This document shows positions 15,276 to 23,780 of a stretch of DNA of 31,946 bases, in pieces. Within the stretch, counting starts at the first letter, position 1. The number at the start of each line of letters is the position of its first letter. The stretch is taken from positions 1 through 31,946 of the IMG/VR virus record IMGVR_UViG_3300032242_000873, one strand, 5' to 3'. The notes under the pieces were generated by a model, which worked only from the letters and a program-made list of their open reading frames with translations, ran no database searches and had not been told where the DNA came from. The stretch comes from a virus. Both the position numbers and the translations under genes were made by a program.

Positions 15276-17156
15276 ATGTCACAGATAAAGATTTCTCAAC
15301 TACCATTGATTTCAGCAATCAATTCAAACACCTCAAATACTTTGTTTGCTGGAGTTGATGTTGTTTCAGGTATAACTGGCCAAATTACCGCTCACGTATT
15401 AGCACAGGGACTTTTTTCCAATGAAATATTGAATGTCGGTACTAATCCTGTCACTTTACCGAATACTGTTGCTCAGTTCTCGGCAGCAGGAGATTCTTAC
15501 ATTCAGACAAACCTAGTGAACACAAACGGTGGTGGTACAGCGGATATCGTAATCACAGCAAACAATGGTACAGACTCAACATACTTTATTGATTTAGGTT
15601 TTGCTAATCCAGGTTTCCAACCAGGTTCAGAATTCAATAATCTAGGCACTGCTATCAATCCTTCAGATGGTTATTTGTATGTTCAAGGCGGCGCAATCAA
15701 CGCACCTGGTGGTCCTGGTGGTAATTTGACAATTGGTACAACAACAGCTAATACTGAAGTTAGATTTATTGGTGGTGGCCACGATTATGCAAACGTAGTT
15801 GCTAAGGTTACCGGTGACGGATTCAAGATGGTCAACGGCCATCCAATCTTTTTTACTGATGGCACAACACAAAACACAGCGGCTTCTTCTGTGGCTTATT
15901 CACAAGCGGCATATGCTCAAGCTAACACGAATGCAAATAACATCACTATTAATGGTGCATTTGCAAACGGAGCATTCGCTAAAGCTAATACAGCAGTTCA
16001 AAATACAGCGGTTGTTCAATTGCAAGCATTGACACTGACGGGTAATTTGATTGCAAACTCAATTGGTCAAGGTATCTTTGTTGATTCTTTTTCATCAAAT
16101 TCTGCAACATTTTCTAAAAACTTAACAGTATTGGGTAACTTAACCTCCAACACCCTGTTAGGTAATGTATTTTTCTCAAATGTGACTGTTGGTACTTCAC
16201 AAGCAAACACAATTCAATGGTTTCCACAGTATACTTCACCAGTGCAAACATCAGGTCAAGTTTGGTATTCCGTTAACACAATTTCGTTGGTTCAAGATAC
16301 TGATGTGGCTAATGATAGACCTGCAATTTCAAAAGTTTTGTTTGAACGTGTGTATAATGGAACAGGCTCAACTATTCCAGCAGCTTCGTGGGTTCGTTTA
16401 GCTGGTGCAGTTACACAAAATTCTTGTCCATATATCCAATTAGCTGATGCAACTTCTGCTGCAAACTCTCAGGTTGAAGGTTTCATTAAAGTCGCTATTG
16501 CAAACGGTTCTTATGGTTTCATATACACTAGAGGTGTCGTATCAGATTTTGATATGTCTGCTTATGGTTTGAATGGTCAATTATTGTTCCTATCCACTAC
16601 TCCAGGCCTTGCGTCCAATATTGCACCAACCGGAACAAATTCGGTTGTTCAGGTTGCAAAAATTCTATCCAATGGTTCTTCTAACGGAAAGATTCAAGTA
16701 ACTATTGCAAACCAACAAGCATATGGTAAAGCAAATGGTTCTGTTCTTTTTGCAAACAACAACTTGATTCAAGCAAGTAATACAGCAATTATAGATGAAG
16801 CTAACGCAACATTTTATGTACCAAATGGTATATTATATAATCAAAGATCATATGTTGGTGCACAAACTGCAATCACACTTTCTTTTGCCACAGACACTTG
16901 GGTTAGAGCAAATATTGCAGCAAACATGGCCGTAACCTTAGGTAATTTCAGAGCCGGTTCAGACATTGTATTGTTTATTACAAACACTGCCTCCGGTGGC
17001 GGTTCTAACAAAACAATCACACATGGTTGTTCAGCACTCAATTCAACAGTTGGTGCAACAACATTCACTTTGAGTGGTCAAACAACTGCAAGAATTAAAT
17101 ACTATTGTTTTGATGGTGATCTAGCAAATGTATATGCATCTATCTCCTACAGCTAA
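15276..17156 (+). CDS. Fibre-like structural protein inserted between gp7 and gp8
   Basis: A 626-aa Ala/Asn/Thr-rich protein without an enzyme motif. The N-terminus MSQIKISQLPLIS is a form common at the start of phage fibre and structural proteins. Residues about 130-205 include GGPGGNLTIGTTTAN and FFTDGTTQNTAASS, typical of trimeric fibre shafts. Residues about 208-245 hold the AAYAQAN/GAFAKAN repeat motif also present in the fibre at 26175 and the 74-aa protein at 29617. The C-terminal beta domain (LSFATDTWVRANIAANMAVT, ending YASISYS) looks like a fibre head. AGGA (15266-15269) precedes the ATG. In T4, gp7 and gp8 are adjacent; here this gene separates them, suggesting a wedge-attached short fibre or decoration protein. 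The role is inferred. Confidence 0.65.
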   Translation: MSQIKISQLPLISAINSNTSNTLFAGVDVVSGITGQITAHVLAQGLFSNEILNVGTNPVTLPNTVAQFSAAGDSYIQTNLVNTNGGGTADIVITANNGTDSTYFIDLGFANPGFQPGSEFNNLGTAINPSDGYLYVQGGAINAPGGPGGNLTIGTTTANTEVRFIGGGHDYANVVAKVTGDGFKMVNGHPIFFTDGTTQNTAASSVAYSQAAYAQANTNANNITINGAFANGAFAKANTAVQNTAVVQLQALTLTGNLIANSIGQGIFVDSFSSNSATFSKNLTVLGNLTSNTLLGNVFFSNVTVGTSQANTIQWFPQYTSPVQTSGQVWYSVNTISLVQDTDVANDRPAISKVLFERVYNGTGSTIPAASWVRLAGAVTQNSCPYIQLADATSAANSQVEGFIKVAIANGSYGFIYTRGVVSDFDMSAYGLNGQLLFLSTTPGLASNIAPTGTNSVVQVAKILSNGSSNGKIQVTIANQQAYGKANGSVLFANNNLIQASNTAIIDEANATFYVPNGILYNQRSYVGAQTAITLSFATDTWVRANIAANMAVTLGNFRAGSDIVLFITNTASGGGSNKTITHGCSALNSTVGATTFTLSGQTTARIKYYCFDGDLANVYASISYS

Positions 17157-17166
17157 TAAATAAATC

Positions 17167-18585
17167 ATGGCATACAATCTAAACAAACTTACAACGAACG
17201 CAAAAGTTTCACAAGTTGAACTTGATTATTATTCACCTACGGCAACCATACAGGGTGCTACAGTGAATACAACTTATGCATTTCTAGGGCAAGAAGATTC
17301 TTGGCCAGTTATTAATGGCGTAGAAACACCGACACAACCTACTGAAGATCAATCGTACTTGAAGAAAACTTTCAAAAACATGTTTGCTGCTAAGTTGATT
17401 AACTCCAGCAACATGAGTCCAGTTATTCAGCGTATCAATTGGGCCAACAATGCAAACTATTTTGCCTATGTTGATAATGTGGAAGTAATGGCAAAAGATG
17501 CCAACGGCTTCTTGGTTCACAATTTCTATATCAAGAATCGTTACGACCAAGTGTTCAAGTGCCTTGCTAACAACAACGGTGGTCTATCTACGTCAGAACC
17601 TTTCTTTCAGCCTGGCTCTTATGGTACAAACAACATCTATGAAGGTACAGACCTTTATAAATGGAAATACATGTATACCATCGATGCAGGTTCAAAAAAT
17701 AAATTCATGGATTCAGTATGGATGCCTGTTCCAATTGGTGCAAATACACCACAACCATACTTGACTACAGCCGGCTGGGGTGACATTGAAGTTATCAACA
17801 TCACAAACGGCGGCGCCGGCTACGATGCAATCAACCAATTCATAACTGTTACTGTGACAGGTGATGGTGTCGGTGCAACAGCAAATATCACCACATCACA
17901 AGTTGTTGGTGGTATCATCAAAGACGTTACAGTTAAAAGTGCAGGTAACAACTACACTTACGCAAACGTATCTATCAATGCATATACTTCAGCAAATATG
18001 AAGTTTCTTGCAACAGGTGTCACACCGGCAACGGCGATTGCGCCTATTTCACCTGTTGGTGGACATGCTTATGACCCAATTTCTGAGTTGGGTTGCACAA
18101 ACATCATGTATGCAGTAGAGTTTAACGGTACTGAAAACGGTGTTTTACCTACTGCTGGTGTAAATTACAGACAAGTTGGTCTATTAGTTAACCCACAAGT
18201 CTACGGAACTTCTGGAGCAGCCAGAGCAAACGGTGCAATCTATAATCTTGCAACACAACTATCACTTTCTGCTGCGGCCGGCAACGTTTATGTCGCAGAT
18301 GAAATAGTTTTACAAACGGATACTAATGGAAATATATTATTTTCCGGCACCGTTTTAAACTTTAACGGCCCAATTAGTCTATTACAAGTTATAAATACAT
18401 ACGGCACCCCAGTTATTGGACAGTCAGTTATTGGACAAACATCAGGTGCGTCTAGAGTTTTGTTTTCGGAATCAACCCCTACAATGATACCATTCTCAGG
18501 ACTAATCACATACATAGAAAACAGAGTTGGTGTTTCCAGAAGTGATGATGGAATCGAACAATTCAAGTTTATATTAGGATACTAA
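17167..18585 (+). CDS. 8: gp8-like baseplate wedge subunit
   Basis: A 472-aa protein in the gp8 family (T4 gp8 is 334 aa). Family features are YYSPTATIQGATVNTTYAFL near the N-terminus, SYLKKTFKNMFAAKLINSSN, MSPVIQRINW (T4 DAVIPRRDW), FKCLANNNGG followed by YKWKYMYTIDA (T4 YVWEYLFEIP), MPVPIG, and the C-terminus ITYIENRVGVSRSDDGIEQF (T4 EMIYMENRPPIIMAMDQTEE). gp8 dimers form part of the upper wedge with gp7 and gp10. The added length is an insertion at about residues 208-275 that carries the Gly-Tyr beta module (NITNGGAGYD; VKSAGNNYTYA). AATAAATA lies 4 nt before the ATG, with no Shine-Dalgarno sequence. Confidence 0.85.
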   Translation: MAYNLNKLTTNAKVSQVELDYYSPTATIQGATVNTTYAFLGQEDSWPVINGVETPTQPTEDQSYLKKTFKNMFAAKLINSSNMSPVIQRINWANNANYFAYVDNVEVMAKDANGFLVHNFYIKNRYDQVFKCLANNNGGLSTSEPFFQPGSYGTNNIYEGTDLYKWKYMYTIDAGSKNKFMDSVWMPVPIGANTPQPYLTTAGWGDIEVINITNGGAGYDAINQFITVTVTGDGVGATANITTSQVVGGIIKDVTVKSAGNNYTYANVSINAYTSANMKFLATGVTPATAIAPISPVGGHAYDPISELGCTNIMYAVEFNGTENGVLPTAGVNYRQVGLLVNPQVYGTSGAARANGAIYNLATQLSLSAAAGNVYVADEIVLQTDTNGNILFSGTVLNFNGPISLLQVINTYGTPVIGQSVIGQTSGASRVLFSESTPTMIPFSGLITYIENRVGVSRSDDGIEQFKFILGY

Positions 18586-18594
18586 AGGAATAAA

Positions 18595-21500
18595 ATGTCT
18601 CTAAATTTTAACGTTGGTCCATACTTTGACGATTTCGACCCAACAAAAAACTTCCATCGTATACTATTTAAACCAGGAGCAGCAGTTCAGGCTCGTGAAT
18701 TAACACAGTCTCAAACTATCCTACAGAATCAAATATCAAACTTTGCTTCTGCAATCTATTCACAGAACACACCGGTTGCTGGTGGTCAAGTAACAACCAA
18801 CTTAAACTGCTATTACCTAAAGCTGAATCCTACAGCACCAAGCGGTTCAACTATCACCGCTGCTAACTTTGCTAATCAAATCATCCAGGACGCATCTGGT
18901 GTTGTCCTTGCTAGAGTTATCGCTACAGTTGAAACAACCACAAGCGGTACAGTCATTGGTGACCCACCAACATTGATTATCAGCTACTTGTCTGGTGCAC
19001 ATTTCACCGATGGTATGGTAATTTCAACCACAACCTTGCAGACTACACAGTATGCAACAGTAGCAACATCAAGCACTTCAGCAGGAAATTCAACTGGACT
19101 TTCTTCTACTGTTTCTATTGCTAACGGTACATTCTATATCGTTAATGGTTATTCAGTCTCACAAACAAACGGCCAAAAATATAGTATTGGTAACTTTGTG
19201 GACGTATCTCCACAGACAATCGTGTTGGACAAGTATGACAATACACCTTCAGGTCGTGTTGGTCTACAAATCAATGAAACAATTTATGATTATGTAAATG
19301 ATACTTCATTGTTGGATCCAGCAGTTGGTGCATCGAATTATCAAGCACCGGGTGCAGACCGTTACGTTATTACTCTTACATTAACTTCATTACCGTTGAC
19401 TCCGGGTAATGATGATGGCTTTATTGAATTGTTGCGTATTCAAAATGGTAACATCGTTAAACAAGTTGATGGTACAGTATATTCAACTATTGATGATTAC
19501 TTTGCAAAGCGTGACTATGAAACCAACGGTGACTATATCGTTGAAGGATTGTCATTGACTCCTTCTGCTAATGCTAATACCACCATTAACCAAACAAAGT
19601 ATGACTTGAAAGTTGGTAAAGGTGTAGCATATGTCCATGGTTACAGACTAGAAAACCAATCACAAATTGTTTTAACTAACGATAGAGCGCAGACTACAGC
19701 AAACATTAACAATAATGCAGTGTTTGTTGACTATGGTAACTACTATATTGTGGACACAGCAAACGGTGTTTTTGATATTGGTGTAGTTCCGCAAGTTGAT
19801 TTCCACTCAGTTGGCGCAGACAACATTGTTTCTACAAACAATACAACATATACTTCAACATTGATTGGTACAGGTTTCATGCGTAATATGACATACGTAT
19901 CTGGAACAGGTTCAAACACTAAGACCTACGTATACAACGCTTTTGTATCCGATATTCAATACAACACCTTGACTGGTACAGTTGCTTCAGGTACATCAAA
20001 TTCATTTGTAATCACCGACACAACAGGTAAATTCTCTGCTGTAGCTAATGCTTATTACAATGTAACCGTAAGTGTAACAACTGGTGGTATCACTGACGTT
20101 AGAAACATTGTCAACTATGTTGGTTCAACAAAGACAGCTTACGTTGATAATCTATTCACAATTACACCAACTTCTTCTTCAACATTTAGTTTGAATTTCC
20201 AACAATATGATGTTGAATCTATTGTTAAGACTGTTGGCTCAGGTAACTACGCATTGACAGCTAATGCTAACATTAACTTGGCAACAGGTAAAGTTAATGG
20301 CATTACCACAGGAGATACGATTCTTAACAATCCAGGAACACCTGAGTTGTTGTTCACTGTTGGTTATCCGTATGTTGCACAATTGGCTTCCACCGCATAT
20401 TACTCACAAAGAGTATATCGCAGCAAAACCTTTACTGGTAATACATTGACGATACAAGCTACCTCAGGTAACAGTAGTAGCCCAATCCGTTTTGAAGGTG
20501 CAAGCACATTGTCCGGTGCGGCCGCTGAACAGTTGTTTATCGTTATCGATAACTCGACAGGTAGTATTCTAGATTTCACAACATCAGGTAATACAGTCAC
20601 AATTTCTGGTGATAAAACAACTGCAACGTTTGTTGTAGGTTCCGGTGTTGGTACAAACAAAAACGTAACTGTTATTGCTGAAGTACAAGTAAGTTCAGGT
20701 GATTCTTCTAACTATGTTCTAAAATCAAAGAACTTGATTGTTGGAAATACATCTACTGTTAGCACATCTTTTGGTGGTGCAATTGCTACAAACACAAAAC
20801 AAGACTTGACTAAAGGCCAAGTTATCATCGCAAAAGCTGGTATCACCACAGGCAAAATGTCTCTGTATGTGAATGACGTTAAGCGTATCACAAAGGTTAT
20901 TGATTCCGGTGTAGCAGGAACTGATCCAACTGGCGCATTGGTCAACTATACAGACATAACAAGTTATTTTGTTTTGGATAATGGTCAACGTGACTCATAT
21001 TACGATCATGCAAACATCTCATTGCTTCCTGGTGCTCCTGCTCCAATAGGTAACATTTTGGTTGTGTTTGACTACTACTCACACACTCAAGCATCTTCAG
21101 GTGATGGTTACTTCAGTATTCAATCATACCAAGCAGCAGGCTCAACTTTTGGCGGCGTGTCAACTTCACCAGAAGCATATCCTCAAATTCCATCATATAC
21201 AGCCAACGATGGCGCAGTTTATAAATTGTCCGACTCTATTGACTTTAGACCATGTAGAGTAAACGGACAGACAGCATATGTTTGGGAATATTCAGGTACA
21301 CAATCAGCATCAAATGACATTGGTGTATTGATTCCACAAAACTTAACAAACTTCACCAGCAATTACTTCTACTACTTGGGTCGTAAAGATAAGTTGGTTC
21401 TGACTAAAGATAGAAGTTTCCAAATTGTTCAAGGTACACCTTCTACTGCACCTATTTTACCAGTTGAACCAACGGGTGCATTGGTACTCGCAAACTTGGT

Positions 21501-23766
21501 ACATGACCCTTATACAGCATATGTTCCTGGTGAAATTAATGGTGGAACAAAATCAAATCTTTCGATTGATAAGGTTATACACAAACGCTGGGCAAAATCT
21601 GACATTACAGATTTGGAATCTCGTGTAAACAATCTAGAATATTACACCTCATTAAGCATTCTAGAACAAAATGCACAGTCATTACAAATTCCAGACTCTA
21701 ATGGCCTGAACCGTTTTAAGAACGGTATCTTAGTTGATGACTTCTCATCTTTTGCAACAGCAGATACAACAAATCCTGATTTCTTGTCTAATATCAATGT
21801 TAGACAAAATCAACTATCAGCAATCCAAATTGTTGATAATTATCAGTTGCAAAATCCAGTTGTATTGGCTTCATTGGGAACTTTGGCAAATACTAACACA
21901 TATGCAATTAATAGTATTAATGGAACTCAAACTAACATTTATACTTTGCCGTATACAACAGCAAATGTGGTTATTCAACCTTTAGCAAGTAGTACAGTTT
22001 CTGTTAATCCATTCTCCGTTTCAACACAGCAAGGTACGTTGCAGTTGAACCCTCCGATGGACAATTGGGTTGATAACAAACAGGCACCAGCCGTTTTGAT
22101 TACTGATCCAACATTGCAAATTTATCAAACAACAGGTGGAACAACATTGGTTAACTCTGGTGATTGGCAAACAATTCCTGGAACACCGACTGCAAAAACT
22201 ACCACAACGACCACAGCTATCAGCGGCGGATCTCTAACAACGACAACTACACAGACATATAAAAGTCAATTACAAAACACTGTTTCGAGTGCATACAATC
22301 CGACCTCAAGTATATTTGGACAAAACAATGGTTATTTGACAAACATTGCAGTTCTTCCATACATCAGACCACAACAAATCATTGTTCGTGCAACTGGTTT
22401 ATTGGTTAACTCTAATGTATCTACTTTCTTTGATGGTCAAGATGTATCGAGTTACATGACAGGTCCAAATGTAATTGAGTTGACTGGTGTTACTGGAACA
22501 TTCAAACAAGATGATATTGTAGGTTTCTACGTTTCAAGTCAGTTCTATCCTGTTGCTCGTGTTATTCAAGTCTACAATTATCCTAACGGTACACAATCTC
22601 GTTTGTATGTTGCCGAATTGGTTGGTGTACCAAATACAGTTGGTTCAACGGTACTACAAAATGCATTTTTTGATATAACAGGTGCATATATTGGTTCAAC
22701 AGCAAGTGGTAGCGTACCCGCAAATGCTCTAACAAGTATACACCAAAGTGGTGCTATTAGCGGTGTTGGTGGTGGTTATTCAAACACATTAAATTCTAAT
22801 ACAACAACACAATTTTATGGAACACCAATCGTTCAAGGCTATTCAACATTCTTGAATAACTATGGTATTTGGGGCGATGCTGTAAATGGCACCACTTATA
22901 ACGCAACAATTCCTGTTGTGTTTACAAAAGCAGATACATGGACAATTACAGTTGGAGCAAGTGGTCCAGTAACATTTAAAGCTAATGGAACAAATATTGG
23001 TTCTTCATTACCTGCCGGAAATGCAGGCAGCACAACAACATTCACTTACACAACTACAGGTGCCGCTACAGTGAATTTTGGTTGGGTTGCAACAAGTTCA
23101 GGTACAACAACTTCCGCATTGGCTTGGACAATTTCAGATTCTACAAATAATATACTAACTACATCCATTAACCCTCCAGTTAATTACATTAACGCAGGAA
23201 CTGAAGTTATAATGCCACAAGGCGGCGCTTTGTTTGTCGGTGCAACTCAACTTAGACTTGATCCTGCGTCTGCATCTAATGTAGCAAACTACTATGTTGG
23301 TTCTACCATCAACATTACAACAAAACAAGTTTATTCTTATAATGTATCTGCTACGTATGTTGCTCCTCCACCAGCACCTTCAGGTGGTGGCGGTGGTTGC
23401 TGTGTGGTTGCAACTGCATTGACTGCAAATGGAGAATGGACACCAGAGAAGAAAAATGAACTGGTAGAATGGTCTATAAATACTCTCGATAAGAGTTTCC
23501 TTGGAGAAAGATTGCATAGAGGTTATCACGTTGTTGCATCTAAAGTTATTATCCCATACTTCTTTGGTACAAATAACAAGATAGTTCGTGCTTATTCTAA
23601 ATGGTCGTTTACCAATGCTACAAATATGGTACAAGGTAAAAATTTCAACCCACTCTCTATACCAAACAGTGCAGTGTGGATCGTTGCCATGATGGCCGCA
23701 GGTTTAGTATCAAGCAAAGAATTTGCAGAAACAAGCTGGAAATCTCTTTACAAAGATAAAAAGTAA
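18595..23766 (+). CDS. Giant baseplate structural protein, DUF4815-type, with C-terminal CC-ATA box
   Basis: A 1723-aa protein, the largest in the window. The N-terminus (VGPYFDDFDPTKNFHRILFK, PGAAVQARELTQSQTILQNQ) is the DUF4815-type domain of environmental T4-like phages. Near residue 1002 comes DLESRVNNLEYYTSLSILEQ, then NGLNRFKNGILVDDF, and further on ATGLLVNSNVSTFFDGQDVS, all hallmarks of the giant structural protein of these phages. At residue 1597 five glycines lead into CCVVATALTANGEW and a helical end (LDKSFLGERLHRGYHVVASK) resembling CFI-box C-terminal domains, roughly residues 1602-1723. The usual continuation of this family is instead encoded by the next gene. AAAGGA (18584-18589) precedes the ATG. 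It probably builds the peripheral baseplate to which fibres attach; the precise role is unknown. Confidence 0.8.
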   Translation: MSLNFNVGPYFDDFDPTKNFHRILFKPGAAVQARELTQSQTILQNQISNFASAIYSQNTPVAGGQVTTNLNCYYLKLNPTAPSGSTITAANFANQIIQDASGVVLARVIATVETTTSGTVIGDPPTLIISYLSGAHFTDGMVISTTTLQTTQYATVATSSTSAGNSTGLSSTVSIANGTFYIVNGYSVSQTNGQKYSIGNFVDVSPQTIVLDKYDNTPSGRVGLQINETIYDYVNDTSLLDPAVGASNYQAPGADRYVITLTLTSLPLTPGNDDGFIELLRIQNGNIVKQVDGTVYSTIDDYFAKRDYETNGDYIVEGLSLTPSANANTTINQTKYDLKVGKGVAYVHGYRLENQSQIVLTNDRAQTTANINNNAVFVDYGNYYIVDTANGVFDIGVVPQVDFHSVGADNIVSTNNTTYTSTLIGTGFMRNMTYVSGTGSNTKTYVYNAFVSDIQYNTLTGTVASGTSNSFVITDTTGKFSAVANAYYNVTVSVTTGGITDVRNIVNYVGSTKTAYVDNLFTITPTSSSTFSLNFQQYDVESIVKTVGSGNYALTANANINLATGKVNGITTGDTILNNPGTPELLFTVGYPYVAQLASTAYYSQRVYRSKTFTGNTLTIQATSGNSSSPIRFEGASTLSGAAAEQLFIVIDNSTGSILDFTTSGNTVTISGDKTTATFVVGSGVGTNKNVTVIAEVQVSSGDSSNYVLKSKNLIVGNTSTVSTSFGGAIATNTKQDLTKGQVIIAKAGITTGKMSLYVNDVKRITKVIDSGVAGTDPTGALVNYTDITSYFVLDNGQRDSYYDHANISLLPGAPAPIGNILVVFDYYSHTQASSGDGYFSIQSYQAAGSTFGGVSTSPEAYPQIPSYTANDGAVYKLSDSIDFRPCRVNGQTAYVWEYSGTQSASNDIGVLIPQNLTNFTSNYFYYLGRKDKLVLTKDRSFQIVQGTPSTAPILPVEPTGALVLANLVHDPYTAYVPGEINGGTKSNLSIDKVIHKRWAKSDITDLESRVNNLEYYTSLSILEQNAQSLQIPDSNGLNRFKNGILVDDFSSFATADTTNPDFLSNINVRQNQLSAIQIVDNYQLQNPVVLASLGTLANTNTYAINSINGTQTNIYTLPYTTANVVIQPLASSTVSVNPFSVSTQQGTLQLNPPMDNWVDNKQAPAVLITDPTLQIYQTTGGTTLVNSGDWQTIPGTPTAKTTTTTTAISGGSLTTTTTQTYKSQLQNTVSSAYNPTSSIFGQNNGYLTNIAVLPYIRPQQIIVRATGLLVNSNVSTFFDGQDVSSYMTGPNVIELTGVTGTFKQDDIVGFYVSSQFYPVARVIQVYNYPNGTQSRLYVAELVGVPNTVGSTVLQNAFFDITGAYIGSTASGSVPANALTSIHQSGAISGVGGGYSNTLNSNTTTQFYGTPIVQGYSTFLNNYGIWGDAVNGTTYNATIPVVFTKADTWTITVGASGPVTFKANGTNIGSSLPAGNAGSTTTFTYTTTGAATVNFGWVATSSGTTTSALAWTISDSTNNILTTSINPPVNYINAGTEVIMPQGGALFVGATQLRLDPASASNVANYYVGSTINITTKQVYSYNVSATYVAPPPAPSGGGGGCCVVATALTANGEWTPEKKNELVEWSINTLDKSFLGERLHRGYHVVASKVIIPYFFGTNNKIVRAYSKWSFTNATNMVQGKNFNPLSIPNSAVWIVAMMAAGLVSSKEFAETSWKSLYKDKK

Positions 23767-23780
23767 TTTTGGAAAAATAA

